From PALSA-188 sp050746185 (GTDB lineage Bacteria; Acidobacteriota; Terriglobia; Terriglobales; Acidobacteriaceae): a stretch of 64,000 nucleotides of DNA. The position numbers and the translations under genes were made by a program. Within the stretch, counting starts at the first letter, position 1, and each line of letters starts with the position of its first letter. The notes under the pieces are model-generated. The model was not told the origin of the DNA, did no database searches, and saw only the letters and a program-made list of their open reading frames with translations. Positions 1-8,483 of this stretch are shown piece after piece. The DNA is taken from positions 62,001 through 126,000 of the forward strand of contig JBOGLA010000037.1 in assembly GCA_050746185.1 (NCBI GenBank), written 5' to 3'.

Positions 1-1115
1 AGATGCAAAACGTTCGATAAGATTAAACAGTCGAACCGCTGTCCTGCGAGTTGTCGTCGCGCCCAACTGAGATCGCCATAAATAATCTCCACGCCGCGTG
101 ACGCGGCATTGGCGGCAACAACAGGGTCCAGGGGGATTGCCGTCACGCGCGTGCCCCGCTCGATCAGAGCCTTCTCCGTCTCGCCCCATCCGCAACCGAA
201 TGAGAGAGCCCTCCGCGTCCCTGATGGAACCAGAGACAGCAGATGCTCCTGCCGGGGCTCGTAGTAGCTCTTGGAGTAATGCTGATGGTAGAGTCTGGTC
301 TCCACGGGAATCAATGTGGCGCTTGAGGCTTCATTCCGATTCAGGCCCTTCAGGTGTCCATTTTTGCCCAATTTTGATAACACGCCGATTTGCGAGTAAA
401 ACTCCGTCGCCCCAAGGGTTCCTTTGCCCGCATATTTGTTCGAGAGATGGGGAACGATGAAATCCTCAAAATGCGAGATACAAATCACCTTTCGCAGCCC
501 GCATAGGGTGTAGATGTCGGTGGCCGCAGTCTCAAGCATGCCGTATTTACCCTCGCGGGGGGGCAGCAAGTAGCCGCCCGAGGCGATAGCGCGCCTAAGC
601 TGTGCCTGGGTGACGGCATAGCATCCCGCATGCTCATTGGTAAACGAGGCGAGGGTGTAGCCCCCCGCAAAATTGACGGAGGTGATGTCCCAGTGGTAGT
701 GCTTGTGGGCCTCAGGAAAATAGAGTTCGCCGCCTGAATCCGTTTCCGAACGAAAAAAGCTGGCAATCTGATTTTCCGGAAGCATCTCCGTAGCTCGTAA
801 AAAAGCGTCAATATTACGCCCGGTAATCAGGATGTCATCTTCGGTGTAAATAAACAGCTGGTAGGATTCCAAGCGCTCGGCAAAGACCCTTTTGTGTGCG
901 AAAGGAAGCGAGCGGGGATTCGTGGCAGGAAGCCCTACGATCACCTCGACATCCCCCCCGAGGTTCTTGGGGATATTGGAAGTAACAACGATATCAACAT
1001 CTGGCTTCATTCGCCGGTATTCATCTAAGACACGGGACAAATGGCGGTCGTTACCCGTGCCGTAGTTAGCTATTGTGACAAGAGTTTTCACGGAATCCAG
1101 CGTTATTGACCGCAT
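1..1115 (-). CDS. Glycosyltransferase-methyltransferase fusion (partial, runs off left edge)
   Basis: The minus strand is open from an ATG at 1115 to the window edge (about 371 residues, incomplete). The N-terminal half has a GT-A-like fold signature: a strand-like start (KTLVTIANYGTG), and an acidic TEDD motif near residues 91-94 that would be the DXD metal/nucleotide-sugar site. Near residue 305 a SAM-binding glycine motif appears (SFGCGWGE), followed by a second acidic turn and GDLSW, as in class I methyltransferases. I therefore read it as a bifunctional sugar transferase plus methyltransferase. A GTG at 1091 is an alternative start; neither has a strong ribosome site. It is the last visible gene of the EPS cluster and probably acts in the cytoplasm on the growing glycan. 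Acceptor and donor cannot be told. Confidence 0.68.
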   Translation of the reverse strand, partial: MRSITLDSVKTLVTIANYGTGNDRHLSRVLDEYRRMKPDVDIVVTSNIPKNLGGDVEVIVGLPATNPRSLPFAHKRVFAERLESYQLFIYTEDDILITGRNIDAFLRATEMLPENQIASFFRSETDSGGELYFPEAHKHYHWDITSVNFAGGYTLASFTNEHAGCYAVTQAQLRRAIASGGYLLPPREGKYGMLETAATDIYTLCGLRKVICISHFEDFIVPHLSNKYAGKGTLGATEFYSQIGVLSKLGKNGHLKGLNRNEASSATLIPVETRLYHQHYSKSYYEPRQEHLLSLVPSGTRRALSFGCGWGETEKALIERGTRVTAIPLDPVVAANAASRGVEIIYGDLSWARRQLAGQRFDCLILSNVLH

Positions 1116-1211
1116 TCGCTGACGGGGCCACCGGAAAGTTACAGAGGTAAATGCCCGTGGCAAGAACGAGTTTCTAGCGACTCGACTCCCGAGCGCTGCG
1201 CCGCATCACTC

Positions 1212-2954
1212 TCACTGCACCGACGCCGCGAGATTTGCGGGCGGCTGAATCGCCCCGTTTGAGGCTTGATACGCGCCCACGTCCCAACATCCCGCGATAC
1301 CCACCGCCGGGGAGCAGGAGGGCACTCCGCGGGTAACGGCATTCTTGTCCATGCCAAGCGGGGCAAGACTCAGGCTGCTAAGGTTTGATCCTCGGCCAAT
1401 CGCCGGCGACCCCGACGCGGGCGTAAGGTCGCTTTGAAGGTTGGGATTTGCCACCGTGCTCGGGCTGGTGTCACAGTGACAAGCAGTCTGCCAGGCGGCA
1501 AGGCTGCCAATATTCGCGCCTTGATAGGACCATGCATTGTAAGTGTTCGATGTACTCTGATAATAAAGATTATTCGAGGCCATCATGCTGGCGATGGGAG
1601 CGCCGGCATCAGTCTGGTTAAGGTAAGTGCCTGAGCCGTTAAAAATGTTGTTGCGGAGGGTGAAAGCCGCATTTTTTCCGCCAGCGGCGGTATAAATTTC
1701 AATCGCATACGCTCCCGCGACGAAAGTGTTGTTATAGAGCACAATTGGCCCCATGCTCCCCACGGACGCGCTGAGGTCAACCGCGACAAGCTGATCGTTG
1801 GCGGCGTCGTTGGGCCATTGCGCGGAAGCTGTCTGCACGATCACGTTATTAAAGGCAGTAAGAGCGCATCCACTGACGCCATCCTCTGCGGATGCGCAGT
1901 AGATGAGCCCCGAGGGGCTACCCTGGCCAAGATCGCCATGAATATAGTTGTTGTATACGTTCGCGGTGACTACCTCATTTCCGCTGGTTCCCCATATGAA
2001 AATACCATCCTGGTGGTATGCGGATGTAGGAAACTGCCAGTTCAACCAGCCGGGCAGGGTGCCAATGTCTCCGATTTCATTGCCATAAATATTCACCGTT
2101 CCCTGGCCGGCCGTTAGAATTGACCAGTCATGATCGGAAACGGAGTTGTTGAAATAGCAAATTCCCCAATTGCCTGAAGGCGCCGGCAGCGAGCTGGTGG
2201 TGACGCCCGTGGCGCCGGTCGGCGCAGGACAATTCGCAGGTCCGGTAGAGCCGTTTGTACCCGATGAGATGCCGGTACGCGCACTATTTAGAGTGTTGTT
2301 GTAGATCGCGATGTTGGTTGAAGCGCTGTCAACTCTAATATCCGTCGTCCCGCTGCCGGCCCCGTCGGTGGCGCTTGGCGAGCTTCCGGCGTTCTGATAG
2401 ATATTCTGAATCGTGAGGTCGCGGACAATCAAGTGGTCGCCACTCAGATAGACGCCGGTACTGGTTTGGTGGTTCGCCAGATTCGTGCCGTTAGCCGTGT
2501 TCTGGATGACGCCGTTGGCGCCGCCGTCAATAGTGACGTAGTTTTGTTTGAAAACGGCAATCCCCGCCCGGCAGGCGGACGCCGGACCACAACCTGAGCT
2601 AAAAGGGTCTGTTCCCCCTAAATATGTGGATTGGATAACCGCGCCGGCGTCAAGTAACACCGTTAGGGGGCTGCCACTGCTTCCGCTGCCCAAGACACTG
2701 AACCCAGATGCGCCGGGCGTGACGTTAAACGTGCCGCACAAGAGCACTGTGGTGCCCGGGCCAATCTGATTTGCGCCGGATCCCCAATTTGACGCCGAAT
2801 TAAAAAACGCCGGGGTTTGCACGTTGGTGGCGCAGTTCCCGCTGGGACTGCCATTTTGGGTGATGTAGATGTTCGAAGCCGAGCCGAAAGCCATGGTTGC
2901 GGCAATGAATGAAATGAATCCGATGAGAACTAAAAACTTACGAAAAGCCGTCAT
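1212..2954 (-). CDS. Secreted right-handed beta-helix protein
   Basis: About 580 residues. I start at the ATG at 2954 because a GGAGG lies 7-12 bases upstream and it gives a clean signal peptide (MTAFRKFLVLIGF, then cleavage near AFGSA); a longer reading from 3035 has a non-coding-looking N-terminus. The mature chain is rich in G, S, T and N and carries repeated strands of the NIYNNTL / VNIYGNEI / ANVYNNYIHG type, typical of parallel beta-helix (pectate-lyase-like) repeats. It ends with a CWDVGAYQ motif, common at the end of such secreted proteins. Set in an EPS cluster, it could be a polysaccharide lyase, hydrolase or surface binding protein. No catalytic residues can be assigned, so activity is open. 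Confidence 0.72.
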   Translation of the reverse strand: MTAFRKFLVLIGFISFIAATMAFGSASNIYITQNGSPSGNCATNVQTPAFFNSASNWGSGANQIGPGTTVLLCGTFNVTPGASGFSVLGSGSSGSPLTVLLDAGAVIQSTYLGGTDPFSSGCGPASACRAGIAVFKQNYVTIDGGANGVIQNTANGTNLANHQTSTGVYLSGDHLIVRDLTIQNIYQNAGSSPSATDGAGSGTTDIRVDSASTNIAIYNNTLNSARTGISSGTNGSTGPANCPAPTGATGVTTSSLPAPSGNWGICYFNNSVSDHDWSILTAGQGTVNIYGNEIGDIGTLPGWLNWQFPTSAYHQDGIFIWGTSGNEVVTANVYNNYIHGDLGQGSPSGLIYCASAEDGVSGCALTAFNNVIVQTASAQWPNDAANDQLVAVDLSASVGSMGPIVLYNNTFVAGAYAIEIYTAAGGKNAAFTLRNNIFNGSGTYLNQTDAGAPIASMMASNNLYYQSTSNTYNAWSYQGANIGSLAAWQTACHCDTSPSTVANPNLQSDLTPASGSPAIGRGSNLSSLSLAPLGMDKNAVTRGVPSCSPAVGIAGCWDVGAYQASNGAIQPPANLAASVQ

Positions 2955-3192
2955 GCATTCCTCCGGGGGATGAGCTGCACGCCACTGGGCGCGACAGGCG
3001 CGGGATTCCTGCTTCATGCAGTACGTCCGGCGCAAACGTCCTATCTTCGGCGTTTCATAAGATTCTGAGGCAATGTGAAAACGAAGGCTAGTATCGGTAG
3101 TACATCAGGCCTCAGTCGAGAATGTCGGTCTTGTGTAACTTTGGCGACACCCCAGGCACTGAAAATAAACGGGTTGTCCCCTGGGATATCAG

Positions 3193-3948
3193 TCAATGAA
3201 GGGATTTAGTTCCGGCAACGTAAACGCAGGGAAAGATAATTTCTTTAAGTCCGCTTCGCGTGATTGCGCCGATCGCCGCATGATGGCGGCTATGCAGGCT
3301 GCGGTAGTAGCGCACCGATATGTCAGTGACATTACCGAAAGCCGTCGAACAGAAACTACTTAGCTCCGCTATCGTGAAACCAGCGTGAGCGCCAGCCTCG
3401 TTGCTCCACCTTCCCGTGAATCGCTTCCAAAGATCCTGGGCGTTCCATAAAATCTTTAAGCGAAGCGGGTGCGGCGTAGTAAAACCGCCTATAAGCCGGC
3501 CCTTATTCGGTGTGCCTATTAGGTACATGCCCCCTGGTCGCAGAACCCGACCCATCTCCGCGAGTGCGCGCTGAGGCTCAGGAATATGCTCAAGCGCATG
3601 AAAAGAAAAAACCATATCGAACGAATTATCGGGAAACTCCAGAATTCTAGCATCCATCGTGAGCAACTTGGCGGGCGCCGATCCTTCATGGTCAAACGTG
3701 AAATCATTGCCGACGTCAATACCTGTCGCATTTGCGTTGAAAGCGCGCGCCAGCATGCCAGCTTCGCGTCCTGAACCGCATCCTACGACGAGGATGTCGC
3801 CTATTTTCTCATGAAAGAATTCCGAGATCACCTCAATTAGTGCTTCGGTTTTTCTTCCTTTCACTTCCTCATTGAAACCAAGATCCACATTAATCTCCAA
3901 GCCTTTTAGAGAAATCGCCGAGATAACATCTCCGCCGGAATAGTTCAA
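3193..3948 (-). CDS. Class I SAM-dependent methyltransferase
   Basis: 251 residues of Methyltransf_11/25 type. The SAM motif I is ILVVGCGSGREAG (near residue 55), motif II acid is GIDVG, and the later SFHALEHIPEP and LRPGGMYLIGTPNKG segments are classic motifs for small-molecule or sugar methyltransferases. It lies in the EPS cluster, so methylation of a nucleotide sugar or glycan is the simplest role. The start is odd: the in-frame start is a TTG at 3948 without a ribosome site, whereas an ATG at 3958 with GGGGAG 6 bases upstream is out of frame. A one-base indel at the 5' end, in the genome or the assembly, would reconcile them. Confidence 0.82.
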   Translation of the reverse strand: MNYSGGDVISAISLKGLEINVDLGFNEEVKGRKTEALIEVISEFFHEKIGDILVVGCGSGREAGMLARAFNANATGIDVGNDFTFDHEGSAPAKLLTMDARILEFPDNSFDMVFSFHALEHIPEPQRALAEMGRVLRPGGMYLIGTPNKGRLIGGFTTPHPLRLKILWNAQDLWKRFTGRWSNEAGAHAGFTIAELSSFCSTAFGNVTDISVRYYRSLHSRHHAAIGAITRSGLKEIIFPCVYVAGTKSLH

Positions 3949-4171
3949 CTTGAGCCATATCAGTCTCCCCGCAGCCCGAGCCCATAAATGAAAGGAACCC
4001 GCGATAAAGACCGCCGAAGCGTTTGATGAATGGGATGCACAGGCAGGGCATTCAGCAAGAGAGTAGCTGTTCCCGGAGTGATTCGAGCTGGGCGATGACT
4101 TCGTGGACGTTTCTGTCCGCTAAGCGTCTTGAAGAGTTCGAAAAACTCTTCGGCGCACCGCCGCCCGGTGG

Positions 4172-4260
4172 AATCGCTTACTCGGTCGAACGCAGGATCG
4201 GCGGTTAGACCTTCGCGCAAACCAACGATCTTCTCCCGGTGAGGCTCGAAAATCGTGCAC
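4172..4260 (-). pseudogene. Fragment of a UDP-sugar dehydrogenase gene
   Basis: These 89 bases abut the stop codon of the aminotransferase that ends at 4262 and match the stretch 22281-22369 inside the intact dehydrogenase gene. Shared blocks include CTCGGTCGAA, GACCTTCGCGCA and GAGGCTCGAAAATCG. Translated in the matching frame it recalls the IFEPHLEEIV part of the dehydrogenase (residues 46-55), but start, cofactor site and catalytic domain are absent. Downstream to 3960 the sequence still reads as decayed coding DNA (for example LADRNVHEVIAQLESL in one frame, source not recognised). I treat the stretch 3949-4261 as gene debris with no intact gene. Confidence 0.7.
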
Positions 4261-4261
4261 T

Positions 4262-5494
4262 TTAAACTGCCTGTTCTTGGGCTCCAACGCCGACGCCGTG
4301 GGTGGAGCGGCGGACACCTAGCTCTTCGATGATGCTCGCCACTACTCGGACTTGGTCCTCGTGGCTCAATCCTGGATACATCGGCAGCGAGAGAATTTCG
4401 GATGCAACTCTTTCGGCTACTGGAAAGTCTCCGAGTTTGTAGCCCATGCAAGAATAGGCGGCTTGCAGGTGCAAAGGCACTGGATAATGGATAGCGGTGC
4501 CGATTCCGGCTTCGGCGAGCACGGCCTTCAAACCTTCGCGATCGGAGGTTCTTATCACGAAGAGGTGATAGACGGGTCGAGTGTTTGGCAGTTCATAGGG
4601 TAGTACGAGGTTCGCAGTCGAGATTCCGAAGAGGTCGCGATATGCCGCGGCACGGGCCCGACGCTTCGTATTCCATTCGGAAAGATGTCTAAGTTTGACG
4701 GAGAGGATTCCGGCCTGGATTGAATCGAGGCGCCCGTTGTAGCCCTCAATGTCGTGGTAGTACTTGCGCGACTGGCCGTGGTCACGGATCATCTTTACGG
4801 TTGTGGCCAGCTTCTCGTTGTTGGTGGTAACCGCGCCGGCTTCTCCGCAAGCACCAAGATTTTTGCCGGGATAAAAGCTGAAAGCAGCTGCGTGCCCCAT
4901 GGAACCCGCCTTCTTCCAGCAATTCTCCTTTTTCGAAAAATACTCCGCGCCGTGTGCCTGGCATGCGTCTTCAATGACAATCAGGTTGTAGCGTTCGGCA
5001 ATCTCCAGAATCGGATCCATGTCAGCCATTTGACCATAGAGATGGACCGGAACAATCGCTTTCACGACGGCATGGGTTCGGCGATCGCGAATTGTGGCGC
5101 CTTTTGATTCGCAACCTTCGAGGTAATGCCGAAGTTTAAGAACGTCCATGTTGTAGGTCTTTTCGTCTATGTCCACAAAAACGGTGCGCGCTCCAGCCTG
5201 AGAGATGGCTTCAGTGGTTGCGATGAATGTGTTGGGAACGGTTATCACCGCGTCGCCTTTACCGACACCGGCCGCGGTTAGGGCGAACCGCAACGCATCG
5301 GTTCCGCTGCCTACGCCAACACAGTATTTGGTCTCGCAAAATGCGGCGAATTCGCGCTCGAAGTTTTCGACCATGGGCCCGCCAATAAAGCCGGCGGTCC
5401 GTAACGCCTCGTAAAATACGGCGGTCAGTTCGGTCGCGAGTTCGGCGTGCGGCGTAACCAGATCCAGGAACGGAACACTCTTGGCGTTGCTCAT
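4262..5494 (-). CDS. DegT/DnrJ/EryC1/StrS sugar aminotransferase (WbpE-like)
   Basis: 410 residues, PLP-dependent fold type I. Visible landmarks are VGVGSGTDAL (cofactor phosphate), VIEDACQAHGA with the PLP-binding Asp near 176, and AFSFYPGKNLGACGE with the Schiff-base Lys near 211. Such enzymes transaminate nucleotide-linked keto-sugars. Directly upstream lie an oxidoreductase and a hexapeptide acyltransferase, an arrangement like wbpB-wbpD-wbpE, which makes the 3-amino group of UDP-2,3-diacetamido-2,3-dideoxy-glucuronate. A 3-keto-UDP-GlcNAcA substrate is thus likely, with glutamate as donor. The C-terminal 30 residues are nearly repeated at 22549-22653, showing a past duplication. ATG start at 5494; GGAGG lies about 9 bases upstream. 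Confidence 0.9.
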   Translation of the reverse strand: MSNAKSVPFLDLVTPHAELATELTAVFYEALRTAGFIGGPMVENFEREFAAFCETKYCVGVGSGTDALRFALTAAGVGKGDAVITVPNTFIATTEAISQAGARTVFVDIDEKTYNMDVLKLRHYLEGCESKGATIRDRRTHAVVKAIVPVHLYGQMADMDPILEIAERYNLIVIEDACQAHGAEYFSKKENCWKKAGSMGHAAAFSFYPGKNLGACGEAGAVTTNNEKLATTVKMIRDHGQSRKYYHDIEGYNGRLDSIQAGILSVKLRHLSEWNTKRRARAAAYRDLFGISTANLVLPYELPNTRPVYHLFVIRTSDREGLKAVLAEAGIGTAIHYPVPLHLQAAYSCMGYKLGDFPVAERVASEILSLPMYPGLSHEDQVRVVASIIEELGVRRSTHGVGVGAQEQAV

Positions 5495-5524
5495 GAGTAC
5501 TGCCTCCCGAGGTCAGACCTTGGT

Positions 5525-6031
5525 TTAGGTGGCTGAATCAATGGAACGTAGAAATTTAGCGGGGTTACCGGCAACGACGCTTTTGGGAGGAACGTCTTTA
5601 GTAACGACGCTGCCAGCCCCTACGATGGCTTGTTCCCCGATTGTGATTCCGGCAAGAATCGTCGCGCCGGAACCGATCGAGGCGCCTTTCTTCACCAGGG
5701 TTGGCTCGACCTTCCAGTCGGCCTCGCTTTGCAAGTTCCCCTCCGCGGTCGTTGCGCGCGGATACATGTCATTAATAAATGTCACGCCATGACCTACGAA
5801 TACGTTGTCTTCAATGCGGACGCCTTCGCAGATAAAAGTATGGCTGGAAATCTTGCAGCGTTTGCCGATGCTGGCATTTTTTTGCACTTCCACAAAGGCG
5901 CCAATTTTCGTTTCGTCACCAATTTCACATCCGTACAAATTGATGAATTTCGAAAGCTTCACATCGCGTCCCAGCTTCACATCGGAAGCAATGCATTGGT
6001 GGGAATGCGTAGATGCGGGGATCGGAGTCAT
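5525..6031 (-). CDS. Left-handed beta-helix N-acetyltransferase (WbpD/WlbB-like)
   Basis: 168 residues built almost entirely of hexapeptide turns (INLYGCEIG, KIGAFVEVQKNASIG, VFVGHGVTFIND, SIGSGATILAGITIG, AIVGAGSVVTKDVP), so a trimeric acetyl-CoA-dependent acyltransferase. The segment HGVTFINDMYPRA with a conserved Asn-Asp pair resembles UDP-2-acetamido-3-amino-glucuronate N-acetyltransferases. It sits 50 bases downstream of the oxidoreductase and 30 bases upstream of the aminotransferase, so the three genes read as one unit. Expected reaction: acetylation of the 3-amino group made by the aminotransferase, in the cytoplasm. Sugar specificity is inferred from family and neighbours. Confidence 0.85.
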   Translation of the reverse strand: MTPIPASTHSHQCIASDVKLGRDVKLSKFINLYGCEIGDETKIGAFVEVQKNASIGKRCKISSHTFICEGVRIEDNVFVGHGVTFINDMYPRATTAEGNLQSEADWKVEPTLVKKGASIGSGATILAGITIGEQAIVGAGSVVTKDVPPKSVVAGNPAKFLRSIDSAT

Positions 6032-6081
6032 TCAGATGGCGAGAACTTGGAGTGGCAGGCGAGTCACAGAAACCGGAATCT

Positions 6082-7083
6082 TCACAAGTAAACCAAAGCT
6101 CCGCGCTTCTTCAGCGACTCTGTGGCCGCCTCCAACATCTTGATGACCCGAAGCCCAGCTGCGCCATCATTGGTTGGGTTTTGGTTACCTGTAATGCATT
6201 CCACGAAATAACTGAGCTCTTGACGCAACGCCTCCACCTGCTCCAACTGTGGAGACCACATATCGCCGGAGCGGTAATTCACCAACAGGTCGTAGAGGCC
6301 CTGGCGGCTGGTAATGTTCACGCCTTTATCGTAAATCTTGATCTTTTCGTCGGGGACCAAATCATTCCAAACCAGCATCTTTTTCTCTCCGCCGATGAGG
6401 GTGGTACGAACTTTGACCGGCGAAAGCCAATTGACGTTGATATGAGCGATGATTTTGTTGGGAAAGTAAACCGTAATGAAAGCAATATCTTCATGGCCGT
6501 TAAGATGAGTCTGACCGGTCGCAACTACCGCTTCGGGCGTTTCTTTAATGAGATGATCAATGATGGAAAGATCGTGCGGCGCTAGATCCCAAATGACATT
6601 TACATCGTGCTGGAATAATCCGAGGTTAACCCGGGTTGAATCATAGTAATAAAGCTTGCCCAGAGCACCTTCGTCCAAAAGTTGTCCGATTTTCTTCACC
6701 GCCCCGGTGAAAAGGAAGGTGTGATCCACCATGATCTTCAGATTCTTCCGCTCCGCCAAGTTGATCAGTTCTTCGGCCTGTGCGCTATTGCTGGTCAGCG
6801 GCTTCTCAACGAAAACATGTTTACCATTTTCGAGGGCGGCTTTCGCCAATTCGTAGTGAGTCCATACCGGAGTGACTACGGCAATGGCATCAATATTTGG
6901 CGAAGACGTCAGTTCTTCGCACTCCGACTCAACCCGAATTCCCGGATGGGCTTTCTGTACTCTCTTTCGAGCGGTGGGACTCTTGTCGCAGACCGCAACC
7001 ACGTCAGATCCATCCAATTGGCTAAGATTTCTGACTACATTGGGACCCCAATATCCGTATCCAATTACACCAAATCTGACCAT
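6082..7083 (-). CDS. Gfo/Idh/MocA family oxidoreductase (WbpB/WlbA-like)
   Basis: 333 residues from the ATG at 7083, chosen because AAGGGGA lies about 9 bases upstream and the chain then begins at the Rossmann strand (VRFGVIGYGYWGPNVVRNL). A longer version from 7149 would add 22 residues. Key signs are the NAD-binding GYGYWG, the EKP motif (HVFVEKPLTSN) and a beta-sheet domain with WDLAPHDLSIIDHL, where the His is the usual catalytic residue. WbpB-type enzymes oxidise C3 of UDP-GlcNAcA. The following acetyltransferase and aminotransferase genes fit that pathway. First gene of the three-gene sugar module; about 140 bases separate it from the sugar transferase upstream. Confidence 0.86.
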   Translation of the reverse strand: MVRFGVIGYGYWGPNVVRNLSQLDGSDVVAVCDKSPTARKRVQKAHPGIRVESECEELTSSPNIDAIAVVTPVWTHYELAKAALENGKHVFVEKPLTSNSAQAEELINLAERKNLKIMVDHTFLFTGAVKKIGQLLDEGALGKLYYYDSTRVNLGLFQHDVNVIWDLAPHDLSIIDHLIKETPEAVVATGQTHLNGHEDIAFITVYFPNKIIAHINVNWLSPVKVRTTLIGGEKKMLVWNDLVPDEKIKIYDKGVNITSRQGLYDLLVNYRSGDMWSPQLEQVEALRQELSYFVECITGNQNPTNDGAAGLRVIKMLEAATESLKKRGALVYL

Positions 7084-7224
7084 GCTGTTTTCCCCTTGGG
7101 AACTCTCCCTCTTTCGCGCGGCGATACTTGCTTCTAGCGTTGGATTCATTGGAGGAGATCTCTCTAGGGGAGTTAGGCTAGCGAATTAATGTTGATTTAC
7201 GTTGTAAGAACTGTGAAAAAACGG

Positions 7225-8439
7225 TTAATGCGCGCCTTCTCCAAAGAGAACGGCGGCAGGAGTGCGAAGAAGTATTTTCAGGTCCATCCATGGCGACCAG
7301 GTGTTCGCGTATTGCAAGTCCAGGCGAACCATGTCATCAAACTTTACCCGGCTGCGGCCGCTCACCTGCCACAAACCGGTAATTCCGGGTTTCGCTTCCA
7401 ATACGCGGCGGCGGTGCCAAATGTCATAAGCTTCCACCTCATAGGCAATCGGGGGGCGCGGTCCTACCAACGACATTTCGCCATTAAGCACGTGAAAAAA
7501 TTGCGGAAGCTCGTCGAGGCTGGTCCGGCGTATAAACCTTCCAACTCGCGTGATGCGACGGTCTTCGGTGAGCTTGTAAACTGCGTTCCCGTTTTCATTC
7601 GCGGCTTTCGGTTCCACCTGGCCAGCGATAAGTTGCGTAACGTACTCTTGGTGCACGCGGGCATCGTTATTCACGTACATGGACCTGAATTTCATAAACA
7701 TAAAAGGAACGCCGTGCCGGCCAATTCTCTTTTGCTGGAAAAGGATCGGTCCCTTGGACGTCAATTTAATCGCCAGCGCAATGGCCGCAAAAAGGGGCGA
7801 GAAGATAACAATAGCCAGAACGCTACCCACCAGATCCATTACCCGCTTGACCGCGCTAAAGAACTTATTGCCTTTATCGCGGCTCGCAAGGTCAGGATAG
7901 AGCACTGGATTGCTGGGACGATTCGGCAGGTCGTGATCCCATTCCTCGGGAAACAAATGGAAAGAAATCGTGATGCGATCAAACTGTTCCGTTTCCAGGT
8001 TCTGCCGCAAGCTTGCCGTGGATTTATTCATGATCGTGCGCAGCAATAAATCCCGGTCATCCAAGTTCAATTCGGTGAACATAACACCCACCACGCCATT
8101 GGTCCTGTACCAGCCCATTACGTCGGTTTCCCTTGTGTTCTGGGCCAGCGCGGAAAAAACTCTGTGCAAACTTTTGCCGTTTTTTTCCGACGCCAGGCCA
8201 TCCCCCATATCCACCAGCATCAGCAAGAATGGTTTCCCGGAACGTTCGGTCCGCTTGCGCTCCAGCGAAATCATCCGGTGAAGGGATATTTCGTCGAGAA
8301 CATTCTGGTCGGAGTTGGATTTTTCCGAACGGGCCCTGCTATGGCTTTTCGGCTGCTTTGATTTCACCGCTGGTTCTCCTGCCCTTTCTTCCTTTTTGCC
8401 TAACCCGGCAAGAAACGGGTTGGATGCGAACTGCGCCAT
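7225..8439 (-). CDS. Undecaprenyl-phosphate sugar-1-phosphate transferase with N-terminal GGDEF-like domain
   Basis: 404 residues. The C-terminal half (about 190-404) is a bacterial sugar transferase (PF02397-like): one membrane segment (VKRVMDLVGSVLAIVIFSPLFAAIALAI), then FQQKRIGRHG, FMFMKFRSM, RRTSLDELPQFFHVLNGEMSLVGPRPP and PGITGLWQVSGRS. It would start the EPS repeat unit on undecaprenyl phosphate at the inner membrane. Unusually, residues 50-150 look like a degenerate GGDEF domain (LERKRTERSGKPFLLMLVDM, then GWYRTNGVVGVMF where the active site would be). Membrane segments usual for WbaP/WcaJ N-termini are absent. ATG at 8439. It follows the CpsD-like kinase gene by 44 bases and ends the core EPS operon. 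Confidence 0.92.
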   Translation of the reverse strand: MAQFASNPFLAGLGKKEERAGEPAVKSKQPKSHSRARSEKSNSDQNVLDEISLHRMISLERKRTERSGKPFLLMLVDMGDGLASEKNGKSLHRVFSALAQNTRETDVMGWYRTNGVVGVMFTELNLDDRDLLLRTIMNKSTASLRQNLETEQFDRITISFHLFPEEWDHDLPNRPSNPVLYPDLASRDKGNKFFSAVKRVMDLVGSVLAIVIFSPLFAAIALAIKLTSKGPILFQQKRIGRHGVPFMFMKFRSMYVNNDARVHQEYVTQLIAGQVEPKAANENGNAVYKLTEDRRITRVGRFIRRTSLDELPQFFHVLNGEMSLVGPRPPIAYEVEAYDIWHRRRVLEAKPGITGLWQVSGRSRVKFDDMVRLDLQYANTWSPWMDLKILLRTPAAVLFGEGAH

Positions 8440-8483
8440 GAGTTTGCCTTTTGCCGGCTTAAAGAGGAGGAAATCTGTGAAAA

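Noticed and set aside
3960..4451. 163-codon open frame near the methyltransferase
   Set aside because: Crosses the end of the aminotransferase gene out of frame and continues into decayed dehydrogenase DNA, so it is not a functional gene.
7189..8049. 286-codon open frame on the plus strand
   Set aside because: Lies wholly antisense to the well-supported sugar transferase gene; its amino acid makeup is that of an antisense shadow.
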